This document shows positions 24,073-32,586 of a stretch of DNA of 64,000 nucleotides, piece by piece. The position numbers were made by a program, and so were the translations under genes. Under the pieces are notes generated by a model. The model saw only the letters and a program-made list of their open reading frames with translations. It ran no database searches and had not been told where the DNA came from. Source of the stretch: Thioalkalivibrio versutus. Lineage in GTDB: Bacteria > Pseudomonadota > Gammaproteobacteria > Ectothiorhodospirales > Ectothiorhodospiraceae. Within the stretch, counting starts at the first letter, position 1. The number at the start of each line of letters is the position of its first letter. The stretch covers positions 14,377 to 78,376 of the forward strand of contig NZ_MVAR01000003.1 of the NCBI RefSeq assembly GCF_001999325.1. The letters are read 5' to 3'.

Positions 24073-25212
24073 ATGCTTGAAACCCGCACTCACGACGTGA
24101 CGGGGGTGTCGCCGGCCGCAGGGCCGGCGGATGCCGATGCCGCGCTGCAGGCGCTGGTGGAGCGCGATCTGGCTCCGCTGACCGCCCGTATCGACCGCGA
24201 AGGCCTGTACCCCGAAGACTTCCTGCGCGAGGCCGGTCGCCTCGGCGCCTTTAACCGCCACCTGGCCAGCCAGAACGCCAGCGGCACCACGGATATTGCC
24301 AGTGCCATCCGCGCGACCGAGGTGATCTCGGCCGAGTGCATGACCACCGGCTTTGTCGCCTGGTGCCAGAACGCCTGTGCCTGGTACGTGGAGAACAGTG
24401 CCTCGGACACCCTGAAGCGCGAGGCCCTGCCGAGGCTGGCGAATGCCGAGGCACTGGGCGCCACCGCGCTGTCCAACCCGATGAAGTGGTTTGCCAATAT
24501 CGAGGACCTCAAGCTCTCCGCCGAACGTGTGGACGGGGGCTATGTGGTCTCCGGTGCGCTGCCCTGGGTATCCAACCTGGGCGAGGACCACTACTTCGGC
24601 GCGATCTTCCGCACCACCGGCGCGAACCCGCGGCCGGTGATGGCGCTGATCAACTGCTCCGACCCCGGGTTCAGCCTGACGGCCTGTCCCGAGTTCACCG
24701 CGCTGGAGGGTTCGCGCACCTTCGGTTGCCATTTCGATCGCGTGTTCGTGCCCGATGAGCACGTGCTGGCCGACGCCCTGCCCGAGTACATCCGCCGGAT
24801 CCGACCGGGGTTCGTGCTGCTGCAGATGGGGATGGGGCTGGGGCTGATCGATGGCTGCATCCAGACCATGCGTGACGCCAACGAGACGCTGTCCCACGTG
24901 AATGGCTATCTGGATGACCAGGTGGGCGAACTGGAAGAGGCGCTGGAGGATGGCCGTGCAGCCTGCTATGCGCTTTCGGAAACGCCCTTCGACGAGTCCG
25001 AAGGCTTCTTTGCCGATGTGCTGCAGATGCGCCTGACCGGTTCCGAGCTGTCACTGCGCGCGTCGCAGTCGGCATTGCTGCATACCGGGGCCCGCGGGTA
25101 TCTGGCGAACGCTGCCGCCCAGCGCAAGCTGCGCGAGTCGTACTTCGTGGCCATCGTGACCCCGGCCATCAAGCACCTGCGCAAGGAGCTGGCGCGGATC
25201 CACGCGCACTAG
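24073..25212 (+). CDS. Acyl-CoA dehydrogenase-like flavoprotein (DszC/SfnC-type)
   Basis: 379 residues with GGGAGT upstream. It shows the acyl-CoA dehydrogenase fold: an N-terminal helical domain, a central beta domain (NPMKWFANIEDLKLSAERVDGG region and GYVVSGALPWVSNLGEDHYF) and a C-terminal four-helix bundle (MGMGLGLIDGC, SLRASQSALLHTGARGYL). Members without clear CoA-ester context, such as DszC and SfnC, are FMN-dependent monooxygenases that act on sulfur compounds; others are true dehydrogenases. With no thiolase, hydratase or CoA ligase nearby and a rubredoxin reductase in the operon, an oxygenase-like role is the better guess. Substrate unknown. Confidence 0.75.
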   Translation: MLETRTHDVTGVSPAAGPADADAALQALVERDLAPLTARIDREGLYPEDFLREAGRLGAFNRHLASQNASGTTDIASAIRATEVISAECMTTGFVAWCQNACAWYVENSASDTLKREALPRLANAEALGATALSNPMKWFANIEDLKLSAERVDGGYVVSGALPWVSNLGEDHYFGAIFRTTGANPRPVMALINCSDPGFSLTACPEFTALEGSRTFGCHFDRVFVPDEHVLADALPEYIRRIRPGFVLLQMGMGLGLIDGCIQTMRDANETLSHVNGYLDDQVGELEEALEDGRAACYALSETPFDESEGFFADVLQMRLTGSELSLRASQSALLHTGARGYLANAAAQRKLRESYFVAIVTPAIKHLRKELARIHAH

Positions 25213-25267
25213 TCCACCACCCACGGTCGGGGCCTACCGGGGCCCCGCACCGAACGAAGGAATCGTC

Positions 25268-25648
25268 ATGCTGGAAACCACTACCCGACTGGACCCCGAG
25301 ACCGCGGTCGCGACCCTGAAGGAGGCGATTGACGCCCAGGGGCTGAAGCTGGTCTCGCACATCAATGGCCAGGCCAATGCCGCGAAGATCGGGGTCGAGG
25401 TCCCGACCGACCAGATCCTGGAGATCTTTCACCCGAGCTACGCGGTGCGTGTCTGGGAGGCTTGCAAGCCGGCCGGCATCGACATCCCTTTGCGCATCCA
25501 CGTCTCCGGCGATGGCGAGATGCTGCGCGTCAGCGCGCGCTCCGCACGGGACGTGTTCGCGCCGTGGGCCAACCCCGATCTGGACGCCATCGGGTCCGAA
25601 CTGGACCCGAAACTGAAGGCCATTCTCGATGCCGTGGAGGCCGCGTGA
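25268..25648 (+). CDS. DUF302 family protein
   Basis: 126 residues with GAAGGAA upstream. The DUF302 pattern is recognisable: an N-terminal helix-strand ([23 protein letters not shown] cut here), then [17 protein letters not shown] and [25 protein letters not shown]302 proteins are small, often linked to sulfur metabolism or redox operons, and have no established biochemical role. No signal peptide, so cytoplasmic. Its stop overlaps the start of the reductase gene (TGATG), so the two are likely translationally coupled. Confidence 0.78.
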   Translation: MLETTTRLDPETAVATLKEAIDAQGLKLVSHINGQANAAKIGVEVPTDQILEIFHPSYAVRVWEACKPAGIDIPLRIHVSGDGEMLRVSARSARDVFAPWANPDLDAIGSELDPKLKAILDAVEAA

Positions 25649-27081
25649 TGAGCACCGAAACCGACGAGTTCAAGCGCTATATCTGCAAGGTCTGCGGGTA
25701 TATCTACGACGAGGCCAAGGGCGACCCGGATTCCGGTCTGGCCCCTGGGACCCGCTTCGAGGATATCCCCGACGACTGGTACTGCCCTGACTGTAATGTC
25801 ACCAAGGCGGATTTCACCGCCCTGGAGCCGCGCGCCGACACCGCGGACGCCGGTGCCGCCGCGATGGCCTGGAGTGCCGGGGCCGGCGCGGCCGATCCGG
25901 ACGCGGTGGTGATCGTCGGGGGCGGCATGGCGGGCTGGGCCCTGGCCGAGGCCCTGCGCGAGCGGGATCCGCGGCGCACGATCCGCCTGCTGACCGCCGA
26001 TTCCGGTGATTACTACACCAAGCCGCGGATCTCCAATGCCTTTGCCCGGGGCGTCGCGGTCGCGGATCTGGTGGAGGAGACTGGCGTGGCGCGAGCGGCC
26101 CGGCTCGGCATTGACCTGATGCCGTTTGTCCGCGTGCTCGATGTCCAGCGGGCGCAGCAAAGAATCATCACCGCCCGTGGCGGCGTGCCGTACGGCCAGC
26201 TGGTGCTGGCCACCGGGGCGCGTCCGCGGCAAATGGCGTTCCCGGGTGGGGCCAGGGCGCCGCTGTCGGTGAACACGCTGGGGGACTACCGCGCGCTGCG
26301 TGCGGCCCTCGAGGCGCAAGCCGGGTCACCGGCCCATACCCGTGTGGCCATCATCGGCGCCGGCCTGGTGGGCTGCGAGCTGGCGGACGACCTGGCGGCG
26401 GGTGGCCATCCGGTGTCTTTGATCGAGTGTGCGTCACGGCCGCTGCCGAATCTGCTGCCCGAGCCGCTGAGCGTCGATCTGGAGAAGGCGCTGGCCGACC
26501 GCGGCGTGCAGTGGCACACCGAGGCGACCGTCGAGCGCATCGAACCGGTGGCGGAGGGAACGACCCGTCTCGTCCTTGCCAGCGGCGAATCGGTAGAGGC
26601 CGAGGTGGTCATCAGCGCGCTCGGGCTGGTGCCCAACCGCGAGCTGGCCGAGCGGATCGGTCTGGCCTGCCACGCGGGGATCGAGGTGGACGCACTCTTG
26701 CGCACCACCGACCCGGCGGTCTTCGCCCTGGGCGATGGTTGCGAGTTCGACGGCCAGTTACGCCCCTACGTGGAGACCCTGCGCGGGCAAGCAGCTGCGC
26801 TGGCGCGCACGCTGTCCGGCGAGCCGACGGTGTACCGGCCGGATGCCGGGATCGTGCAGGTCAAGACCGGGAGCCTGCCGTTGAACGTCTGCCCGCCGCA
26901 GACGGACGGGGGCGAGTGGGTGGAGATCTCGGGCGACGGCGAAGGGCGTCACCTGGAGTATCACGCCGATGCACGGCTCGAGGGGTTTGCCTTGTCGGGT
27001 TGTCATGCACGCCAGGCGCGGGACCTGGAGACGCGCCTGGGCGAGCCAGTGGCGGATACCCGAACCCGGCTGGCGTCCTGA
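25648..27081 (+). CDS. Rubredoxin / NAD(P)H:rubredoxin reductase fusion
   Basis: 477 residues. Residues 8-60 are a complete rubredoxin ([14 protein letters not shown] ... [14 protein letters not shown]) whose four cysteines can hold one iron. From about 85 an FAD-dependent oxidoreductase follows: [17 protein letters not shown] (FAD dinucleotide motif), [30 protein letters not shown] (NAD(P)H motif) and [10 protein letters not shown] (FAD). It should pass electrons from NAD(P)H to its own rubredoxin and on to a partner; the ACAD-like protein encoded in the same operon is the obvious candidate acceptor. Last gene of the operon, followed by a GC-rich hairpin. Confidence 0.9.
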   Translation: MSTETDEFKRYICKVCGYIYDEAKGDPDSGLAPGTRFEDIPDDWYCPDCNVTKADFTALEPRADTADAGAAAMAWSAGAGAADPDAVVIVGGGMAGWALAEALRERDPRRTIRLLTADSGDYYTKPRISNAFARGVAVADLVEETGVARAARLGIDLMPFVRVLDVQRAQQRIITARGGVPYGQLVLATGARPRQMAFPGGARAPLSVNTLGDYRALRAALEAQAGSPAHTRVAIIGAGLVGCELADDLAAGGHPVSLIECASRPLPNLLPEPLSVDLEKALADRGVQWHTEATVERIEPVAEGTTRLVLASGESVEAEVVISALGLVPNRELAERIGLACHAGIEVDALLRTTDPAVFALGDGCEFDGQLRPYVETLRGQAAALARTLSGEPTVYRPDAGIVQVKTGSLPLNVCPPQTDGGEWVEISGDGEGRHLEYHADARLEGFALSGCHARQARDLETRLGEPVADTRTRLAS

Positions 27082-27083
27082 GC

Positions 27084-27112
27084 CGCGTGGCCCGGCCGGT
27101 GCCGGGCCCGCG
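27084..27112 (+). terminator. Hairpin after the rubredoxin reductase gene
   Basis: CGCG-T-GGCCCGGC, loop CGGT, GCCGGGCC-CGCG: a 12-bp GC stem with one bulge, 2 nt past the stop. No T-run. It also lies at the end of the convergent minus-strand gene. Confidence 0.5.
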
Positions 27113-27144
27113 GGGGTGCGGCGATGCGGATCAGAGGGTTCGGG

Positions 27145-27309
27145 TCATATGACCCCGTCGAGGCGCAAATAGCCGATCAGGAACAGCACTGCCAATACAC
27201 CGGCCAGGGCGTAGAGCCAGTTGGATAATGTGGGGTTGTCGGGGCGGCTGAAGAAGGCCGCCCACAGTGCCAGCAGGATCAGGACGAAAAAGAAGAACAA
27301 AAAGCGCAT
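27145..27309 (-). CDS. Small hydrophobic membrane protein (54 aa)
   Basis: 54 residues, beginning MRFLFFFFVLILLALWAAFF, then SRPDNPTLSN, then a second hydrophobic helix WLYALAGVLAVLFLIGYLRL. Two predicted TM helices joined by a short polar loop. The start is 3 nt after the stop of ygfZ, so it is probably the last gene of that transcript. I do not recognise a family. It is too short for routine annotation but has a coherent membrane-protein composition and a clean stop. Confidence 0.6.
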   Translation of the reverse strand: MRFLFFFFVLILLALWAAFFSRPDNPTLSNWLYALAGVLAVLFLIGYLRLDGVI

Positions 27310-27312
27310 GCG

Positions 27313-28359
27313 TCAGGCTCCTTCGGGGACTGCGTAGGGCAGTTCGACGACCTCGGCCTTGGCGCCGTCGGGTGCGTCCCAGCGCAGTTCGCCCTTGGCG
27401 GCCGCGACCTGCAGTACCGCCAGGGCGGAGTACAGCCCGTCCGGGTGCAATTCGGCTGCGACGATCTCGCCGTCCGACTGGTCCGGGTTGCCGCCGGCCT
27501 GGAACACAGGCGAGCCGGGTTGGGGTGGAGTCTGAGTATGGATCGCCAGGCGGAACATGCGCCGCTTGAGCTTGCCCAGGTAGTGCATGCGTGCCACGAC
27601 CTCCTGGCCCGGATAACAGCCCTTTTCGAAGCTGACCGCGCCCAGGGCATGCAGGTTGAGCATCTGCGGCACGAACTTCTCGCTGGTTTCCTCCACCACG
27701 GTGGGGACCCCGGCCAGGATGTCCAGCAGTGCCCAGTCGCGCGGGCCCACCGGGGCCGCGTGGACGTTCAGGCCGTCCCACGCCTTGCGCATGGCGTCGA
27801 ACTCGCCGAACAGCTCGAAGCGCGGGTGGACCCCGGGTACCCGGACCACGGTGACGCCGTCCTTCTCGACGACCTCCTCGACCTCGGCGGGACAGACACC
27901 CAGCGCGCTTTGCACCTCCTTCTCGGCATCCGGCCCGGAGCAGCCGAAGTGGATCCGCGAATCCCCGGCCTGTTCGATGATCACGTTCGCGCGCAGCACG
28001 AACATCTGCAGGCGCTTGGCCACCGGCTCGATCCGGTCTGCGGGCATCTCCAGCAGGTAGCCGTCGCGGGTACGCAGCACGCGGAACACGGCGTAGGCGC
28101 GGCCCTTGGGACTGGAGTAGCTGGACAGCTGGCTGTGTTGCGCGTCCACCGCGCGGATGTCGTTGCCGAACTGGCCCTGCAGGAAGTCGGTGGCGTCGTC
28201 GCCGCGAACCTCCAGCAGGCCGCGATGGGAGAGGTCGCAGATCACCTCGCCGTTGATGGCCATGCGGCGTTCACGTTCCGGGTTGCCGTAGTGCAGGAGG
28301 TCGTCCTCCTCGAACTCGGCACCCGCATCGGTGATGTGGTCTTTCCAGTCTTCGCGCAT
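27313..28359 (-). CDS. ygfZ: Folate-binding protein YgfZ (Fe-S protein maintenance)
   Basis: 348 residues from the ATG at 28359, with GGAGA upstream (start at 28392 rejected). The YgfZ hallmark KGCYPGQEVVARMHYLGK is present with its cysteine; the N-terminal half has the GcvT-like fold (EVRGDDATDFLQGQFGNDI region). YgfZ binds tetrahydrofolate and helps repair or assemble Fe-S clusters in certain enzymes. It is divergent from sdhC by 178 nt, fitting a role near an Fe-S enzyme, and in many gammaproteobacteria it neighbours sdhE (ygfY) and ygfX. Confidence 0.93.
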   Translation of the reverse strand: MREDWKDHITDAGAEFEEDDLLHYGNPERERRMAINGEVICDLSHRGLLEVRGDDATDFLQGQFGNDIRAVDAQHSQLSSYSSPKGRAYAVFRVLRTRDGYLLEMPADRIEPVAKRLQMFVLRANVIIEQAGDSRIHFGCSGPDAEKEVQSALGVCPAEVEEVVEKDGVTVVRVPGVHPRFELFGEFDAMRKAWDGLNVHAAPVGPRDWALLDILAGVPTVVEETSEKFVPQMLNLHALGAVSFEKGCYPGQEVVARMHYLGKLKRRMFRLAIHTQTPPQPGSPVFQAGGNPDQSDGEIVAAELHPDGLYSALAVLQVAAAKGELRWDAPDGAKAEVVELPYAVPEGA

Positions 28360-28537
28360 CGAGGATCTCCAGTGGACTGCTGCCCATGCCATCGCCGGGC
28401 GTACCGCGCGGGAGGCGGCGATACGGGGTCACGACGGCAGCATGGAGTGGTAAGCTGATTCGGTGGATCGATGGTAGACGAACCCCACGCGGGGTGTCAG
28501 CCTGACGGTCCTTTTCTTCCGGCTATTAGGGGTTGGC

Positions 28538-28918
28538 ATGACTCGGCAGGGACGTCCCGTCTTTCTGGATTTGCGCAAGATCCGACTGCCGCTGAATGCC
28601 GTGGTCTCCATTCTGCACCGGATCACCGGTGTCTTCCTGATTCTGTCGATTCCCGTGCTGCTTTGGCTGCTGGACCGCTCGTTGGCCAGCCCCGAGGGCT
28701 TCGCCCAGGCCGTGGCGATCATTCATCACCCGATCGGCCTGGTGGCGCTGGCACTGGGGCTTTGGTGGCTTCTGCATCACCTGTTTGCCGGGATTCGCTA
28801 CCTGCTGATGGAATTCGGCATCGGCGAGGATCGCGCGGGCTCGCTGCGCACGGCGCGCGATGCGCTGTACGCGGGCATCCTCGGCACCGTGCTGGTGTGG
28901 CTGGGGCTGGTGCTATGA
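28538..28918 (+). CDS. sdhC: Succinate dehydrogenase cytochrome b556 subunit
   Basis: 126 residues. Opens RPVFLDLRKIRLPLNAVVSILHR, the SdhC signature with the SILHRITG motif, and has three TM helices; the His in LLHHLFAGIRYLLME is the candidate haem ligand. Anchors SdhAB to the inner membrane and helps form the ubiquinone site. TAGGGG upstream. First gene of the sdh operon; its stop overlaps the sdhD start. Confidence 0.95.
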   Translation: MTRQGRPVFLDLRKIRLPLNAVVSILHRITGVFLILSIPVLLWLLDRSLASPEGFAQAVAIIHHPIGLVALALGLWWLLHHLFAGIRYLLMEFGIGEDRAGSLRTARDALYAGILGTVLVWLGLVL

Positions 28919-29253
28919 GGCTCCTGAGCGGACAGCGCGCCTGGCTGCTGCAACGCATCACGGCGGTGTATGTGGGCGTGTACGTGATCCTGGCCCTCGG
29001 ATTCTTCGTGCTGGCCGCGCCGGCGGATCATGCCGCATGGCTGGGTGTGGTCGGGCACCCGGTGATTGGGTTGCTGACGGCGGTGTTCGTGCTGCTGTTG
29101 CTGCTGCATGCGTGGATCGGGCTGCGCGACGTGGTGATGGACTACGTGCATGCGCCCGGCACGCGGCTCCTGGTGTTCGTGCTGGCCGCCGGCGGGTTGC
29201 TCCTGACGGGGCTGTGGGCATTTTTCATTCTGATTCGGGCGGGACTCGCATGA
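28915..29253 (+). CDS. sdhD: Succinate dehydrogenase membrane anchor subunit
   Basis: 112 residues from the ATG at 28915 (ATGA overlap with sdhC). Opens [20 protein letters not shown], the SdhD pattern WLLQRITA, with three TM helices and the haem/quinone-site segment [17 protein letters not shown]. With SdhC it forms the quinone-reducing membrane domain. Confidence 0.94.
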   Translation: MRLLSGQRAWLLQRITAVYVGVYVILALGFFVLAAPADHAAWLGVVGHPVIGLLTAVFVLLLLLHAWIGLRDVVMDYVHAPGTRLLVFVLAAGGLLLTGLWAFFILIRAGLA

Positions 29254-29263
29254 AGGGACTGGC

Positions 29264-31039
29264 ATGAACGTGGCGCGACGCAAGTTCGACGCCCTGATCA
29301 TCGGGGCCGGCGGGGCCGGCCTGCGCGCGGCGCTACAGCTGTCCAATGGCGATGCCAAGGTCGCGGTGGTCTCCAAGGTGTTTCCCACGCGCTCGCACAC
29401 GGTGGCGGCGCAGGGCGGGGTGAACGCCGCCCTGGCCAACGTCCTGCCGGACTCCTGGCACTGGCACATGTTCGACACGGTGAAGGGCTCGGACTATCTG
29501 GGCGACCAGGACGCGATCGAATACATGTGTCGCGCCGCACCTAAGGTGGTCTACGAGCTGGACCACTTCGGCGTGCCGTTCTCGCGCCTGGACAACGGGA
29601 CCATCTACCAGCGCGCGTTCGGCGGCCAGAGCCAGAACTTCGGCCAGGATCAAGCCGCGCGCACCTGCGCGGCGGCGGATCGCACCGGGCACGCGATCCT
29701 GCACTCGCTGTACCAGCAGAACCTGCGCGCGCGCACGCACTTCTTCGACGAGTACTTCGCGGTGGACCTGCTGCGCGACGCGCAGGGCTACGTGCTGGGC
29801 GTGCTGGCGTTCGAGATCCTGACCGGCGAGCCGATCGTGATCGAGGCCAAGACCACCCTGATCGCGACCGGCGGGGCGGGACAGCTGTTTCGCACCACGA
29901 CCAATGCGCTGATCAACACCGGTGACGGCATGGCGATGGCCCTGCGCGCCGGGGTGCCGCTGGAGGACATGGAGTTCGTGCAGTTCCACCCGACCGGGAT
30001 CGCCGGGCGCGGGATGCTGATTACCGAGGGTGCCCGCGGGGAGGGCGGGTTCCTGATCAACTCCGAGGGCGAGCGCTTCATGGAGCGCTACGCCCCGCGG
30101 GCGAAGGACCTGGCCTCGCGCGACGTGGTGAGCCGCTCCATTGCCACCGAGGTGCGCGAGGGACGCGGCTGCGGGCGCAATGCGGATCACGTATTGCTCG
30201 ACCTGCGCCATCTGGGGGCCGATACGATCATGCAGCGCCTGCCGGGGATTCGCGAGACGAGCATGACCTTTCTCGGGGTCGATCCGATCGAGGCGCCGAT
30301 CCCGATCTTCCCGACCTGTCACTACAGCATGGGCGGCATCCCGACCAATCGCTTCGGGCAGGTGGTGACGCCGGAGAAGGACACGCCGGAGGACCCGGTC
30401 CCGGGACTGTACGCGGCCGGCGAGACGGCCTGTGTCTCGGTGCACGGGGCCAACCGCCTGGGTGGCAATTCACTGCTCGACATCCTGGTGTTCGGCCGCG
30501 CGGCGGCCAATCACATCCTTGAGTACCTGGCCGAGAACCGTTACCACCGGCCGCTGGACGAGTCGGCCGTGGAACAGGCGATGGCGCGGCTCACGCGCTG
30601 GGATCGCAAGGACCCGGGCGATGGCACCGCCGAGCAGGTCGAGCCGCTCAAGCGCGAACTGCGCAAGGTGATGGAAGACCACTGCTCGGTATTCCGCACC
30701 GACGAGGTGATGCGCGAGGGCGTGGAGAAGGTCCGCGCGCTCCGCGAGCGCCTGAACCACGCGGTGATCGCGGATCACTCCAGCACCTTCAATACCGCGC
30801 GGGTGGAGGCGATGGAGCTGGAGAACCTGATGGACTGCGCGATCGCGACCATCCGCTCCGCGCTGGGGCGCGAGGAAAGCCGCGGCGCCCACTCGCGGAT
30901 CGATTTCCCCGAGCGCGACGATCAGCACTGGCTCAAGCACAGCCTGTACTCGCTGGCGGATGACAGCCTGGACTACAAGCCGGTGCGGACGCAGCCAAAT
31001 ACCGTGGCCTCGTTCCCGCCGAAGGAACGCGTCTATTGA
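29264..31039 (+). CDS. sdhA: Succinate dehydrogenase flavoprotein subunit
   Basis: 591 residues. FAD-binding motif [14 protein letters not shown], the flavin-linking motif [14 protein letters not shown] (His is the covalent FAD site), [12 protein letters not shown], and the active-site regions HPTGIAGRG and YSMGGIPTN are all present, as is [21 protein letters not shown] in part. Oxidises succinate to fumarate and passes electrons to SdhB. It starts 10 nt after sdhD. Downstream, sdhB is not immediate: 526 nt with a zinc-finger gene intervene. Confidence 0.97.
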   Translation: MNVARRKFDALIIGAGGAGLRAALQLSNGDAKVAVVSKVFPTRSHTVAAQGGVNAALANVLPDSWHWHMFDTVKGSDYLGDQDAIEYMCRAAPKVVYELDHFGVPFSRLDNGTIYQRAFGGQSQNFGQDQAARTCAAADRTGHAILHSLYQQNLRARTHFFDEYFAVDLLRDAQGYVLGVLAFEILTGEPIVIEAKTTLIATGGAGQLFRTTTNALINTGDGMAMALRAGVPLEDMEFVQFHPTGIAGRGMLITEGARGEGGFLINSEGERFMERYAPRAKDLASRDVVSRSIATEVREGRGCGRNADHVLLDLRHLGADTIMQRLPGIRETSMTFLGVDPIEAPIPIFPTCHYSMGGIPTNRFGQVVTPEKDTPEDPVPGLYAAGETACVSVHGANRLGGNSLLDILVFGRAAANHILEYLAENRYHRPLDESAVEQAMARLTRWDRKDPGDGTAEQVEPLKRELRKVMEDHCSVFRTDEVMREGVEKVRALRERLNHAVIADHSSTFNTARVEAMELENLMDCAIATIRSALGREESRGAHSRIDFPERDDQHWLKHSLYSLADDSLDYKPVRTQPNTVASFPPKERVY

Positions 31040-31052
31040 TGGGTCGACTCGA

Positions 31053-31100
31053 CCGTAGGATGCCGATGAGCGTAGCGAATCGCATCAGGGGGCATGGCAG
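31053..31100. repeat. Dispersed repeat arm (GTAGGATGC type)
   Basis: GTAGGATGCCGATGAGCGTA followed by GCGAATCGCATCAGG resembles the repeat at 47926-48040 and a common bacterial intergenic repeat built on GTAGGATGCG...GAGCG...AGCGA...CGCATC. Here only one arm is seen, in the gap between sdhA and the zinc-finger gene. Confidence 0.6.
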
Positions 31101-31145
31101 CCCGCGCGTTCAACCATGGGCATTGCGCCCAATGGGAGATGAGCA

Positions 31146-31508
31146 ATGAGCAACCCTGCCGAACCGGTACCCGAGGCGTGGCTGCACGAGCAGCTCGAGG
31201 TGCTGCTGACGGAGCTGGATGCCGCACTCGCGGGCGCCGCCGACAGCGGCGCGACCGTGGAGCTGGACCAGCAGCGCACCGGACGACTCTCGCGGATGGA
31301 CGCGCTGCAGGGCCAGGCCATGGCCAAGGCGAGCCAGCAGCGGCGCGAGGCCCAGCGTGTTCGCGCCCGCCGGGCGCTGAAGCGGCTGGAGGAGGGCGAG
31401 GGCGGACTGTGCATCGACTGCCTGGAGCCGATTGCGCGCTCGCGGCTGGAGATCGATCCGTCGGCCGAGCGATGCATCGCCTGTGCCGAAGCGCAGGAAC
31501 AGGATTGA
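31146..31508 (+). CDS. DksA/TraR-type C4 zinc-finger protein
   Basis: 120 residues. An N-terminal coiled-coil region rich in Ala, Glu, Gln and Arg (residues about 8-75) is followed by a C4 zinc finger, CIDC at about 95-98 and CIAC at about 113-116, in the arrangement LCIDCLEPIARSRLEIDPSAERCIACAEAQE cut short here. DksA-family proteins bind the RNA polymerase secondary channel; short members of this type may do so or may bind other partners. It lies between sdhA and sdhB, an unusual place, so it would be co-expressed with succinate dehydrogenase. Confidence 0.82.
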   Translation: MSNPAEPVPEAWLHEQLEVLLTELDAALAGAADSGATVELDQQRTGRLSRMDALQGQAMAKASQQRREAQRVRARRALKRLEEGEGGLCIDCLEPIARSRLEIDPSAERCIACAEAQEQD

Positions 31509-31565
31509 TTGGGGCTTACCGCAGCGTGTGACAACGGTGGCCGCGGTCACCGACAGGAGATACCG

Positions 31566-32267
31566 ATGGAGTTCTCGATCTACCGCTTCAACCCGGAAAC
31601 GGACACGCTGCCGAAGATGCAGCGCTTCAGCCTGCCCGATGACCAGGTCGAGCCCGGGATGATGCTGCTGGATGCCTTGCTTCTGCTGAAGGAACAGGAC
31701 GACTCCCTGGGCTTTCGCCGCTCCTGTCAGCACGGGGTGTGTGGCTCCGACGGCATGAACATCAACGGCACCAATGGCCTGGCCTGCATCACCCCGCTGG
31801 CGGAGCTGGACTCACCCGTGACCCTGCGCCCGTTCCCGGGCATGCCGGTGATCCGCGACCTGATCGTGGACATGGACAACTTCTGGGAGCAATACCGCAA
31901 GGCCGAGCCCTGGCTGGTCAACGACAGCCCGGAGCCCGAGGTGGAGCGCAAGCAAAGCCCCGAAGACCGCGAACAACTGGACGGGCTCTACGAGTGCATC
32001 CTGTGCGGCTGCTGCTCCGCTGCCTGCCCATCCTACTGGTGGAACCCGGACAAGTTCCTGGGGCCGGCGGCGCTTTTGCAGGCCGCGCGCTTCATCCACG
32101 ACAGCCGCGACGAGGCCACCGAGCACCGTCTCGAACAGCTGGATGATGCCTGGAAGCTTTACCGCTGCCACACCATCATGAACTGCACCCAGGTGTGCCC
32201 GAAGGGCCTGAACCCGAGCCGCGCGATCAGCGACATCCGCCGCACCATGCTGAAGAAGTCGCTGTGA
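31566..32267 (+). CDS. sdhB: Succinate dehydrogenase iron-sulfur subunit
   Basis: 233 residues from the ATG at 31566, with AGGAGATACCG upstream. [2Fe-2S] site in RSCQHGVCGSDGMNINGTNGLAC (shown in part), [4Fe-4S] site CILCGCCSAACPSYWWN and [3Fe-4S] site CHTIMNCTQVCPKGLNP. The quinone-site Trp of SYWWN is conserved. Passes electrons from SdhA to quinone through SdhCD. Separated from sdhA by the zinc-finger gene and a repeat arm. Confidence 0.96.
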   Translation: MEFSIYRFNPETDTLPKMQRFSLPDDQVEPGMMLLDALLLLKEQDDSLGFRRSCQHGVCGSDGMNINGTNGLACITPLAELDSPVTLRPFPGMPVIRDLIVDMDNFWEQYRKAEPWLVNDSPEPEVERKQSPEDREQLDGLYECILCGCCSAACPSYWWNPDKFLGPAALLQAARFIHDSRDEATEHRLEQLDDAWKLYRCHTIMNCTQVCPKGLNPSRAISDIRRTMLKKSL

Positions 32268-32331
32268 TCGGCGCGACCCCCAACGGTTGTTCCACCCCTG
32301 TGGGAGCCTGGCCTGGACGGGTGTTTGGGTG

Positions 32332-32586
32332 ATGGAACCGGATAACCGGACACGCTGGCGCTGTCGCCGCGGCATGCTGGAGAACGACTGGCTGCTCGGC
32401 CACTTTCTCGCGCAGGGATATGCGCAACTGGACCAGGAGGGTCGCGATGCCTTCGAGCGCCTGCTCGATTACCCCGACAACGTGCTGCTGGACGTGGTCA
32501 TGGGTCGCCAGACCACGGTGGACGAGGGGATAGCCCGTCTTGTCCCGGCGATCCGCGCCGCCACTCAGGCTTCGGCTCCGGCCTGA
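32332..32586 (+). CDS. sdhE: FAD assembly factor SdhE
   Basis: 84 residues from the ATG at 32332. The diagnostic RRGMLENDWLLGHFL (RGxxExD motif) is present at about 11-25. SdhE promotes covalent FAD attachment to SdhA. Its place directly behind sdhB makes a self-contained SDH assembly unit. The following ORF begins inside its last 47 nt. Confidence 0.92.
   Translation: MEPDNRTRWRCRRGMLENDWLLGHFLAQGYAQLDQEGRDAFERLLDYPDNVLLDVVMGRQTTVDEGIARLVPAIRAATQASAPA

Noticed and set aside
14292-27081. Thiocyanate dehydrogenase or nitrilase to explain cyanase
   Set aside because: Looked for a copper beta-propeller enzyme or a nitrilase; no product in the region has such features.
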